A stretch of DNA of 64,000 bases from contig QCXZ01000001.1 in NCBI GenBank assembly GCA_025024175.1, positions 1,984,001 to 2,048,000 on the forward strand. The letters are read 5' to 3'. Origin of the DNA: Rhyzopertha dominica. Its lineage: Eukaryota > Arthropoda > Insecta > Coleoptera > Bostrichidae. Both the position numbers and the translations under genes were made by a program. Each line of letters starts with the position of its first letter. The stretch's first letter is position 1. This document shows positions 47,777-58,200 of this stretch, piece by piece. The notes under the pieces are model-generated. The model was not told the origin of the DNA. It saw nothing but the letters and a program-made list of their open reading frames with translations, and did not search any database.

Positions 47777-49599
47777 AAATGGTTGGTGTCCCCTACACGA
47801 CTGTGAGAGATATTATTGAAAATAAAGGCAATTCAAGAAAATCACGCAATTCGGAGAAATTTCTAAATATATCAAAAGAGCTTGGGATAGAAATTAAAAA
47901 AGTGATTTACCAAATGTATATGGAAAATAAAGTTCCAACTAGGGCAAGTCTGAAGTTAAAACTTTTGGAATTAGGATATGACATAAGTTATTGCGAAGAC
48001 TTGTACAGAAAATGCTTGAGATGCATCGGTTTTAATTATAGTACATTAAACCAACGTTTGTCCATAATGGAATCAACCCGACTAAAAAGAATGAGATGGG
48101 ATTATATAAACGAAATCAGAAGGTACCGCCAAAAAAATCGTAATATCGTATATTTGGATGAAACGTGGTACGATACCCACGGCTTGATAAAAAAAGGTCT
48201 GACAGATGGGAGAAATAACTGCGTTCTGCAAGCACCACCTTCGAGAGGAAAAAGAATTATAATTCTTCATGCGGGAAGAAGTGATGGATGGGTGGAAAAT
48301 GGCTTATTACTGTCAGCGAAACAGATACAAAATTGTTCTGCTGACTACCATTGCGACATGGACTCTGCACTTTTTGAAACTTGGTTTCAGCAGCAGTTAC
48401 TGCCAGGGCTACTACCAGGATCTGTTATGGTTATGGATAACGCGCGTTATCATTCAAAATTAGTGAACAAGGCGCCAACATCAGCTACAAAAAAATTGAA
48501 GTTCCGAATGGAAAAGTTACCAAAAAAGATCTGATGACAATAATAAAAAATCTCAANATACCNAAACAATATCGAGTTGATGAACTAGCGAAAGGACATG
48601 GACATATAGTTATGCGTTTGCCACCGTATTATTGCGTCCTAAACCCAATTGAATTAGTATGGAGTACGCTTAAAAAAGGAATACGAAGAAACAATACATA
48701 CCCGCGTTTAAGTTCGGGAGTTGTAGATTTAGTGCGTAGAGAGGTAAGTAGTATAACGGAAGAACTATGGAAAAGCTGTATTGAGCATGTTATTGAAATT
48801 GAAAATAGCTATGTATCCCCAAATTTTCAAACTTTTATAATACATGTTAATGACGATGCTAGCAGTGATTCAGAATTTGACAGTAGTGATGATGCTAATA
48901 ATTAATGTATTTAAGTTATGTCGGTGTAAACTTGTTAGACTTTTTTGTAAAAATATAATAGATTTATGGAATTATTTTTTTTGTATTTAGAGCTTTAGAT
49001 AAAAAATATATATTCTTATTGTTTTCTTTTAAAATACTTGCCTTTTATTTACATTTTTAGTTATGTTAACCGTTAACCGCATGTTTCCAATAGTTAAAAG
49101 ATTGTAAAAATATTAAAATGTATTGTTTATAATTTTCGGTTAGCACAGCATTCAACATATTCACAGGATATAAATATTACAGGAATGTTAAAAAGGAAAA
49201 TAAAAATATTTAGGAATGCGAGATTATTCTTTGCACGTTAAAAATGCTCAGATGTGCATGTTATCTAGTTAGATTACAAATTTCATTATAACTAGATATA
49301 CCTTGCTTGTGCAAAATAATGTACTCATCTAAAACTACGTACAATTCATTTTGAGACGTAAATAAAACGATCGATGTAAAACCTCTTATTAATCGAGTGA
49401 TTAAAAACTACTTAGAATAATATACACTACACAAACCAAAAACGAGCTTTAAAATGACTTAAAGCCGGCACTGAAAATTCGCAAAATCACAAGAGAGGGT
49501 TTGATTTATGAGGGGTCGCGTGCCGTTCCGACTGTGCCTGTAAATGAAAAGTAAATAGTATTGCAGGGTTGTAAATACGGTAAGAGGGTTGCATTGCTA
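47777..49599 (+). mobile_element. DD82E-type transposon, copy 3, 5'-truncated
   Basis: Plus-strand copy whose similarity to copy 2 starts at about 47777, inside the gene, so the left inverted repeat and first coding part are missing. The right end is complete: it closes GTTGCATTGCTA at 49599, followed by TA at 49600-49601. The 3' untranslated region (48906-49540) matches that of the other two copies closely. It keeps the longest open transposase frame of the three. Confidence 0.88.
47779..48905 (+). pseudogene. DD82E Tc1/IS630-type transposase, two frames
   Basis: Frame 1 (47779-48534, 251 codons) opens MVGVPYTTVRDIIENKG (helix-turn-helix). It holds IVYLDETWYDTHG (first catalytic aspartate), NCVLQAPPSRGKR and VMVMDNARYHS (second aspartate). 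After SATKK at an A7 run (48489-48495) the frame must slip by -1 to reach frame 2 (48534-48905), which has HIVMRLPPYYCVLNPIELVW (catalytic glutamate), LSSGVVDLVRREVSSITEEL and an acidic tail DSEFDSSDDANN. About 33 bp present in copies 1 and 2 are deleted after the A run. Ns lie at 48557 and 48563. The first ATG is internal to the full protein. Confidence 0.87.
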
Positions 49600-49601
49600 T
49601 A

Positions 49602-50700
49602 ACTGGGTAATTTTTAACATAAATAATCTAAATGCTTATAGCTTCTAAACTAAAAGAAAAACGACATACGTTCTTATAACATTTTTTACTTAGAATATCA
49701 TCATTATTCATCTGTTCAAGTCTATCGTCCAGCGAAATATTACATAAATTTTGATCCATCTTTGCATGTAACGCATTCAAGCCTTCAAATGTGCCTCTAA
49801 TAACAAAACTCGAAATTCCATCTTCTTAGCTCCACCATTTCAGCTCTTTCTGGTAATATCCTATCCTCTAACACTTTTTTATATTTCTCGTGGTCGTATA
49901 ATAAAGGTCTGCGAAAATACACCGAATCCCCTAATAGAGAAAGATACCTCACGATGCGAAAGGACAAAACGAATTCTCTGTGGTTGTGGAAAGAATATAT
50001 GTTGATGGATTATTGTTACATAACTTGTTTGCTAGATCCCCTCGTATAAGTGAAAGTTGTTTATGTTGCGTGTACACACCTGCTCCACCGTCCAAGTTAT
50101 TACTCTAAAATGTGTAACAAGCGTGGGAGAAGGTGGAATAAGTTTCGTGTGTTATGTATTTTACGGTTCTCTCTGAAACTTACATAACTTACCCTCCTAA
50201 ACACCGCTTCCACATTAATGTAAAGTATTACTGCATTACTTTTAAGAATTTATGGCAACATCTAGATAATGGAAAATACTTTAGATTCCTAGTAGTTAGT
50301 GTTAATGTTAATTTGCGGTACTCATATGCAGGTTTATTATTAGCAAGTGCATACCGCTGCGACTGTGAGTTATCAATACGATTTAATTGACGATTTCTAC
50401 TAAGTATGTGTAATTGTATTTCTTTAAGCAAGTTTTCAGTAAAATATTTAAGGGAGTTCTAAATGCTGCCTAGTAGACAATGCGGCTAATTAATGCACTT
50501 AATTAATGCTTTACGAATATATAGGAAAAATTTTGCTATGCGTGTCCATGTCTAATATTGCAAATAATTTGTAACGCTCAGCATCAATAAGTCTAGAATA
50601 TCTATTTGACATTTAGGCCTCTATTTGAAGTTAAAACCATGTCCTGTATTCCAGGTATGTTTTGTCACTACAAAACAATAAATAAGACGTTCATTCAACA
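49602..50700. other. Intergenic, nothing certain
   Basis: On the minus strand at 49640-49930 there is a protein-like stretch (LEDRILPERAEMVELRRW) that could be a decayed retroelement gene. I cannot assign it. The rest is AT-rich without signals. Confidence 0.35.
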
Positions 50701-51165
50701 CTTTACAGCTAAATCTTTCGTGCATGGTTTGAATATAATTTCTGTTCTTCAAAACTTTGTTGTCGAATAAAACTTACAAGTTGAATGATAAGAATATTGC
50801 CAAAATCTGCTTTGTATAATGGAAGATTTAAAAGTCTACGAAGTAAACTATACCTACACCTAATCTACTAATCACAAAGAAAAATGAAGCCAAAGAGTGC
50901 GAAATCAAGCTCTTGAGAAAAACAATTATATCTATTCCGAAAACGTGTAAAATCAGGAATCTAATGGCAACGACGGAACTATGGCATCCTCTACGAGACA
51001 ACCGATGGTTATTCACTATTTCCAACCAACAATCGATTATCATCATATGCAAGAACAGTCAAGCTGTAAAAATCACAATTTCCAAAATCGGGATTCTACA
51101 ACGCGAAGCAAATTACAAGGCCTACACCGAGAACATCATGCTAGAAAGTTTGCAGTTTTAGTTAT
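50701..51165 (+). pseudogene. Errantivirus-type envelope-like fragment, copy 1
   Basis: The plus strand codes in pieces for the same protein region as 55387-55840, with about the same order and spacing. Landmarks are SIPKTCKIRNLMATTELWH, LRDNRWLFTISNQQS, and a GIL motif followed by ENIML. The cysteine spacing, the conserved W and the GIL segment resemble the envelope (baculovirus F-like) proteins of insect Gypsy/errantiviruses. The reading is interrupted near 50860 and elsewhere. It stops near 51160, before the membrane-proximal part. This is a degenerate endogenous copy with no functional product. Confidence 0.6.
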
Positions 51166-51605
51166 TAATTTTTTATCTTAAAAACATTTGAGCGATGATT
51201 TTTAGAAGATTACTTTTTGAACAAAAAGTTGCTTATTTAATAATATTTAATTCTATGTTTTTTCTTAAGTTAACCCACCCTTAGGCACAATTTAATAAAT
51301 TTTCTCATTGTTGGTTATTGACAAGATGGTCTTTTATATAAAAGTAAATAACTTAAGTTGTTTCACTTAATTTGGCGACAAATGGAGCACATTAATTTTA
51401 TTTAAATTTATAAGACTTTTTTAAGTCACTATAGAAATTTCTATTGCGGCTGTTAAGCATATCTCTCAGGTGCATTGGAAAATGCTATACAGGCTCTTTT
51501 CGGTACTGTGATCCACATTCAAAATAATTGTTTTTCAGGAAAGTTATAATAACAATAAAGAGTTATTACTACTACACTTATAGCTCATACTAATTATAAA
51601 AATAA

Positions 51606-51965
51606 GGAGACCGTGGAATGGGGTGGAAGTTTCACACCCACAAGAAGGTGAAATGAAATGGCGGAGATGTTTTTAACAATAACGTTGTAAATGATTAAAC
51701 GGAATCATAATTATTTACCACCTGAACCTGAATGTTTATGAATACATAAAAACGTAGAAGGAGAAAGTGGGGTCATCATAAAAACCAGTAGAATGACATG
51801 ACCAATATTTCACAATCAACTGTGAGAAATATAGTTGTAAATGGCATTCTGGACGGAACATTGCGAAAAGATGTTGATTCGTCGAAGGTTGTCAAAGATG
51901 ATGACGCAAATTTAATACGACGCGCGATGTATGATTTATGAGGCATACAAAATAATTTTGCATGT
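51606..51965 (+). pseudogene. Transposase helix-turn-helix relic, copy 2
   Basis: Begins GGAGACCGTGGAATGGGG like the copy at 30574. It retains AGTAGAATGACATG, STVRNIVVNGILDG and KDVDSSKVVKDDDANLIRR. It has small indels (an extra block in GCGCGATGTATGAT) and ends near 51965. No catalytic residues follow. Confidence 0.5.
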
Positions 51966-52005
51966 ACTATTGTAATATTGTAAATATAAAATTTGAGAAA
52001 CTTAC

Positions 52006-52085
52006 AGTGATTGTTTAAGATAGCAGCCTTTGGTTCCTCTTGATCCACATCTGGCACTGGTTAGCACTAGCACACTACTACACAC
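52006..52085 (-). other. Exon-like 80-bp block, copy A
   Basis: On the minus strand it is bounded by a TTTGTTCCAG acceptor and a GTAAGTTT donor. It matches copy B at 53203-53282 without any indel at about 84% identity. Frame 1 is open in both copies (SARCGSR in the middle), but substitutions are not concentrated at third codon positions in any frame. It may be an untranslated or RNA exon, or repeat sequence that merely keeps splice-like edges. No gene can be named. Confidence 0.4.
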
Positions 52086-52234
52086 CTGGAACAAAGAAAA
52101 AATATATTATAAACAGGTACAAAGGTAGCCTAAAACAAACTAATTTTTATCAATTGCAAGACTACACCTTTTGCGTGAATGTTTATGAAAATTGCGTATT
52201 TTCTAAGAGTCATGTTCTTCGTTATTTTTCTTTC

Positions 52235-52500
52235 ATGTGACTAATGCATAGGGAGAAAGTGGGGCCATCGCAAAAATCAGTAGAACGAGCAAAATTTCAC
52301 AATCAACAGTCAAAAATATAGCTGTAAATGAAATTCATGACAGAAAGGTACGAAAAGACGGTGGTTCATAGAGGGTTTTCAAAGATGGTCACGCAAATTT
52401 AATACGACGTATGATTTATGAGGCATGCAAAAATAATTTTGTATTGACAATTGAAGATCTACACAAGAAAATTAAAGCTGAGCTTAAAATTAACTGCTGT
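52235..52500 (+). pseudogene. Transposase helix-turn-helix relic, copy 3
   Basis: Contains GGGAGAAAGTGGGGCCATCG, then AATATAGCTGTAAATGAAAT and ATACGACGTATGATTTATGA, encoding RRMIYEACKNNF and TIEDLHKKIKAEL. It lacks the first 100 bp seen in copies 1 and 2. It lies about 150 bp from exon-like block A. Confidence 0.5.
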
Positions 52501-53202
52501 ACCAAATTAAGTTTGTTCATTGTGAGTAAACGAACAATTATCGGGTAGTCAGAACTTTACAAGAGCAATATAACCTTATTTCATTTGATATACATATAGA
52601 CATACCTTTGGTTGATTTAATTTCATAGACAAGTTCAGTTCCCTGGACTCAGGAAGCTGGCAACTCTAAATGAATAATCTGCGAACAGAAACTCAGAAAA
52701 CAATTAGTAATCTCGTTCAAAAGCTGACATGACTTAAGGAACGGGATCAGTTTATTTTATTTTATTTTTTCCTAACATGTACATAACTAATTAACTCAAA
52801 AATACCGTTGTAACCATCAGATCCGTTGAATATCTCCTGAAACAAAAAGAAACTAACGTTAGGCTTTGTTATTATTCGTGATGTGGATAGTTCAGATAAC
52901 TTCATTCACTTACCAGTGTTTTGTGAAAATTTTGCTGAAAACGAGAGATTATGATATAAATATAACATTTTATAATTACTTACATACATTAAAACAAGGC
53001 ACTACACTGTCACGCCCCCTTCCCCTAACGCACGCCCTTGTATAGTAACGTTTACGCGACCCAACATACAAATAATCAAAACGCATGCAAAACAACTAAT
53101 TTTCATCGACTCACCCAACCAGATACAGCAGTAACTGCTCCCCTGCCTGAAACGAAAATTAGGTGTCACATTTCAGAAAAAAATTGAATTTGAGAAACTC
53201 AC
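52501..53202. other. Intergenic between duplicated units
   Basis: AT-rich spacer with a somewhat GC-richer patch at 53000-53150. No coding or repeat signal beyond the duplicated blocks on each side. Confidence 0.35.
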
Positions 53203-53282
53203 AGTGCCTGGTTAAGACCGCAGCTTTTGGCTTCTCTTGATCCACATCTGGCACTGATTGGCACTAACACAACACTACACAC
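53203..53282 (-). other. Exon-like 80-bp block, copy B
   Basis: Bounded on the minus strand by a TTATTGCAG acceptor and a GTGAGTTT donor, in the same positions as copy A at 52006-52085. The flanking phrase AAATATATTA..AACAGGTACAAAGGTA is also shared, so the duplicated unit is larger than the exon-like core. It sits about 180 bp before relic copy 4, as copy A does before copy 3. Confidence 0.4.
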
Positions 53283-53459
53283 CTGCAATAATTATAAAAA
53301 TATATTAGAAACAGGTACAAAGGTAGGCAAAAGAAACTAAATTTTATGAATTGTAAAACTATCATGTCAATAATTTATTTCGTTTTTAGTATTATGTTTT
53401 CAATAAATATTCAAATTTNCTTTACAAAAAGAGGAATATTATAATCGACCATCGATTCA

Positions 53460-53715
53460 GCGATTAATCGAGAGGGAGAAAGTGGGGCTATCGCAAAAGC
53501 CAGTAGAATGATGATCAAAATTTCATAATCAACTGTAAAAAAATATAGCTGTAACGGACTTTAGGACACAAAAGTCCGGAAAAACGTTGGTTCATCGAAG
53601 GTTTTCAAAGATGATCAGGCAAATTTTATACGACGTATAATTTATGAGGCATGCAAAAATAATTTTGTATGACAATCGAAGAATTACGCAAGAAAATTAA
53701 AATTAAGCTTAAGAA
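53460..53715 (+). pseudogene. Transposase helix-turn-helix relic, copy 4
   Basis: Starts AGAGGGAGAAAGTGGGGCTA and shares GGTTTTCAAAGATGATCAGG and ATACGACGTATAATTTATGA with the other copies. It codes in broken frames for EELRKKIKIKL. With the block at 53203 it forms the second unit of a tandem duplication. Confidence 0.5.
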
Positions 53716-55386
53716 TTTATGTATTTTCTCTTTAAGAATAATGGTGTTTCATTATAAAAAATTAATAAACGTATGCTATCTAACGAGACTACATTATGGC
53801 TTTCAAAAATCTATTTCGAGCGAATTTCCATTTCGGCATACGTGCTTGATTGTTTCAGAGTTGACTTAAGTTATGAAATTCTTCAAAGCTTCATCGCACG
53901 TATAGCATTATGTAGAAAGCATCGCTTACAGTTTAAATGTGGGATGTGTTCCTCCACCAGTCCACACACGTCGCTAACACTCAAAAGTCAATAATTTCGA
54001 AAACGAATTTTGAAAAACACCCCGTATTCACCGGCACATCATCACGCACAGCTATCATCGGCGATACTAATTCAGTAAACAACGCATTAAAAGCTACTTC
54101 ACCCGGCCCGCAAATGGACTGGTCCTTTTTTTGTCCAATAATTGCTCACGTACGCCAGGATACGCCGCAAAAAAGTGCTCGCAAGAACGTAAACACTAGG
54201 AGTATTTTATTTAGAGGAGAAAATTTAATAGAGGCCCGTTTTGGGTTTAAATTTTTGGAGACATGGTTTGTAAAGATTCCTGTTTTATCTCTTTGCGCGA
54301 TTAGTGCATACGTGGGTGATCCAAAAAGTCGCAGTGTAATGAAGAGTATAAAACTTCATTTTGTTCATCAATTCTACATTCGGTTGATGCATTCTTTTAC
54401 TGTAGACTATTTTACGATCTAAATAGTTAGTACGTGACTTAGCCTCCTTTTATACATAGAAATAGCTGAATTCAAGCAGATCAGTGTCACATGGAATAGA
54501 TTTATACGTAAATAAATGAATTAAGTAGTGAAAAAAAATTGCATTGTAGAGACCTCCTACGTAGTTCTTGTTTATTACGGTGATACAGATAAAAAGTACT
54601 GAATTATGTTTTAAAACCTCTGTGCTGGTATTTAGATTTTGGTCATTCAACATAACGAAAATATTGAAAGTATTTACCTATATGAGCAAGCTAACTACAA
54701 TACTAAAAATCCCATGCCGTATAAGTGAAACAAACAGTTTTAGATATTTAACCGTTTGACGACCGCTGGCGTATGAAAAAACCAGCACCGCGTCGTAGCG
54801 TTTTTACCTCCGCATCCATGCAAGTTTTTTACCGTGTTTTGAACTGGACGAAGCATTTATCGTACAAAACTTAATTAAACCATCCTATTTAAACGCATTT
54901 CGAAACTAAAATCACATAAACGCAACGAACAAGTGCGTAATTTACCTATACAAGGTGTTTCAACGCGATTCCTACGCGATAAAAAGTAATAACTAAACTC
55001 ACCGGTATCTCTTCCCGTGCTAGCTCGATAAGGTGACCAAAACTAGATTAGTCGAAGCACCACGTCACTAAATCACTACGAAACGGTCTGTTTCACACCG
55101 CGGTCCGAATTTTCCACCCAATTTTTGTGAAAATTTGGGAAGTTGCACGCGCACGCCGGGCTTTCCAGGGCTACTGACGCTTAGCTGTGTGACTGATTTC
55201 TCGGCGTTATCCATGGCCACCTTGGTATTAAGCAAAGCCGTATTTACATTGCACACGTCCAATTATTGAAAACTTTCGGGGTTTTGAGACTGAAGTGGGC
55301 CCTTTCATTAAAAAAAGAGATGTATTTACGCCTGATGTATTTCATACGCTGAAGATAGTAGAATTAGAATATATTTATACACAAAA
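53716..55386. other. Intergenic with GC-richer patches
   Basis: About 54000-54340 and 54760-55270 are less AT-rich. A 161-codon frame at 53937-54422 and a 64-codon minus frame at 55068-55262 show no recognised domain. I cannot tell whether they are host sequence or retroelement leader. Confidence 0.35.
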
Positions 55387-56410
55387 CTTAACAGCTAAAT
55401 CTTTCGTGCATGGTTTAAATATAATTTCTGTTCTTCAAAACTTCGTTGTCGGATAAAACTTACAAGTTGAATGATAAGGATATTGCCAAAATCTGCTTTG
55501 TTTAATGGAAGATTTAAAAGTCTATGAAGTAAACTATACGTATTGGATCTGCAAGAATCTACCAATCACAAAGAAAAATGAAGCCGAAACCTGCGAAATC
55601 AAGCTCTTCAGAAAAGCAACAAAATCTATTCCGAAAACTTGCAAAATCAGGAATCTAATGGCAACAATGGAACTATGGCATTCTCTAAGAGACAACCGAT
55701 GGTTATTCACTATTTCCAACCAACAATCGCTTACCATCATATGCGAGAACAGTCAAGCTGAAGAAATCACCAAAATCGGGATTCTACAACTCCAAGAAAA
55801 TTGCAAGGCCTCTACACCGAGAACATCATGCTAGAGGTTCATTCAGTAATGTTCACATCAAATCTCACAAATGAAATTCTATTCACTGACATCGATGAAG
55901 ATGATTGCTGCATCAAACTCCAGGAAAATATTACTATCAACGAAATACACCTAGACCCCATCAAATTAACAGGCATTGACTTCAATTAATTAAAATGCGC
56001 ACAAGCAAAGCTCAGCCAATTTGACGAGCAACTTCAGCAACAATTAAAAAGCCGTTCATCATAAAGAAATCATCGTGGTACACCACAGCTCTATCGCTAC
56101 CAGGAAGCATCATCGTTCTAATTCTGATCTACAACTTCTTAAAATGGTGCGGACTTTTCCAAATTCTACGAAGGTACATATGTTGTACAAAAGAACCAAG
56201 AGAGCCAAAATCTTGTCTACCATGTTTTCAAATATTTAAGCAATGTTCAACGAAAACGTTAGAGCCACAGGTACGAGTACGAGGAGGATTTAAACGGACA
56301 CACAAACTTATATTATTCATTAGTACCTTGGTTGTGGTAGTAAATTCTACGTATATTAGGCAGATAAATAAGTGCAATGAACAAAAGAAAGTAGCTCTGC
56401 GTCAAACAAT
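55387..56410 (+). pseudogene. Errantivirus-type envelope-like fragment, copy 2, with membrane anchor
   Basis: A longer relative of the copy at 50701. The frame 55505-55834 has SIPKTCKIRNLMATMELWH and LRDNRWLFTISNQQS. A shifted frame (to a stop at 55987-55989) continues through a possible N-glycosylation site (NIT). A third frame after about 56050 has a hydrophobic membrane-spanning run (about 56098-56150), then a basic, cysteine-containing tail to about 56400. The domain order fits the C-terminal half of an insect errantivirus envelope, an F-like surface glycoprotein normally used for virus spread. At least two frameshifts and stops, and no gag-pol or LTRs that I can see nearby, make this a dead endogenous remnant. 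Confidence 0.62.
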
Positions 56411-57699
56411 CTAGCTAATCCAGTTGAGTGAGAAATACACTGTAAACTGAAAATTTTACACATTTTTTTTAAATAGATTTATTTATTTAAGATACTATCA
56501 TATCCCTACCAGAAGAAGAAATATAAAAAATCTAAATGTCTAGGTGAATTTTTTAATGGGCATTGAAATTTTGAGTCTTTATGTATTATTAGAAAGTTTA
56601 ATCAAAAATTGGAAAGCAGGAAAAATTATAAGGCTAAGGAACTTCGCATACCAGAACACCAACAATGAGAAGAAAACATCTTAGCATCCTGCAGTCCCAA
56701 AGGCATATAAATTATTTTTTGTGGACAAAATTATTCTTACTAGTGATATATAAATTTATATTTATGAATGTGGCAGAGGCATCTAAACGTTTGTTATGTG
56801 GAATTGCTTTATCAAGCTTTTTTTAACCCTTAGTCAAATCTAATGCATAGCCATTTCTCATTACAAAAGAATCACCACATTTGAAGCATATCAGGTAAGA
56901 TATACTACAATGCTTATAATTTTTCCACCATTCTAAGTTAACAATAAGAATATTTGAATTCCGTTGAACGTCTAACTCGCAAAATTTCATCGCGATTGTA
57001 AGGCACTTCTAAATCAGTCGTCAAAGGTTTCAGAAATGACAATATGCACGCATCTCTTTTTTCGTTTCCGTCTTCCCGAACAGCCGTCCGGCATGCCCGC
57101 TTTAAAAAAGGTCTTGACGATATTTTACAATGCTTGGAAAGCAACTGAGCGGACCGATACAAATTAAATTTGCCATGAATTTTCTGCAGTTTCTTGCTCC
57201 ATTCTGGAATGCCATTGTGCGAGATGCATATATCTCCCAGGATCCTATCGAACGGAAATACACACCGGCATCTCTTCGGCTCAAACATGTTCCACAAAAC
57301 AGACTTCGGAGAATATTATTTGCATTCAAAAAGTTCGCTAGGTTGGCATCGTAAATACTTAAAAATTTATAGGGCTCGGTGGAAAACATCGAATCCGCTA
57401 ACACATTTCTTTATAGTTTCATTTCGGATATACGTTCCGGGAATTTCTGTAATTTATCGCTCCATTAAATACATTAGATGCCGAATTTAGATTAGTTTTC
57501 TCCGTTTTCCCAAATCCGTTATAGAACAATTCGCATCGACAAAAAATTTACCATAAATGAGCTATTTGAATACAAAACATTATATCACAGGTTGACAAGA
57601 AATGTAAATTGAGACCTGCAGGTTTGCATGACGTTTAATAATCTAATAGACCTAATATTAAAGAGTTAGTTTTAAGTATTAAGTTTTTTATTAATGTTC
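56411..57699. other. Intergenic with GC-richer patch
   Basis: About 56940-57480 is less AT-rich and has overlapping frames on both strands (119 codons on the minus strand at 56938-57297, 98 codons on the plus at 57194-57490). None matches a known family. A host exon or conserved non-coding DNA are both possible. Confidence 0.35.
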
Positions 57700-58200
57700 A
57701 TATTTCTTAATAATGGTTATGGTTATTTATGGTCTTCTTGGTTGCCCATTCGCTTATTTATCTTCTACTTTTTTATTACTTTGTATCGTAACTCCCAGAC
57801 ATTTAGTATTTACGTATACTAGCAGTATATGTTTGATCACCATAATCAATGTATTGGTCTTAAAACTTTGATGTTACTTGTCTCAACGCATTTCTTTTCT
57901 TGATACTTTCTCATTAGGGAATGCCTTCTGTAGGTCTCAAAATGCTAAAAAGATTCCTTTTTTGCTGCTTTTTTTTTGTACATCTTATTTGGTCGTAAAT
58001 ATATGATCCTCCCTGCTTTGTCTGCTTCTAAATCCGTTTGATGCGTTATGTAATTATGGTTTCAGTTTTTCTCTGTTAATATTTCTTCAACACTTTTGCT
58101 TTTACAAGAGTGTAATTTTCCTATAATTTACATATTTCTTATGTACGGGTACAATTTTTCAGTCCTCCGTTACAAACCTTTTATTCCAAACCACATACAA
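57700..58200 (-). pseudogene. RTE-like reverse transcriptase relic
   Basis: On the minus strand from about 58170 downward it reads NGFRSRQSREDHIFTTK near 58040-57990, the usual region before polymerase motif A. FLAF and DLQKAFPNEK (near 57940-57905) follow, where motif A would be. Stops are frequent. Only the front half of the polymerase remains, and no endonuclease or C terminus is visible. Confidence 0.6.

Noticed and set aside
48082..48270. Minus-strand frame, also seen as plus-strand frames at 16038 and 33880
   Set aside because: It is the antisense of the DD82E transposase and repeats only because the element does.
49640..49930. Protein-like minus-strand stretch next to DD82E copy 3
   Set aside because: Suggestive wording but too many stops and no family match; not strong enough to annotate as a gene.
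53937..54422. 161-codon plus-strand frame
   Set aside because: Longest unexplained frame in the 54-kb region, but the sequence has no domain features that I can name and it sits among rearranged repeats.
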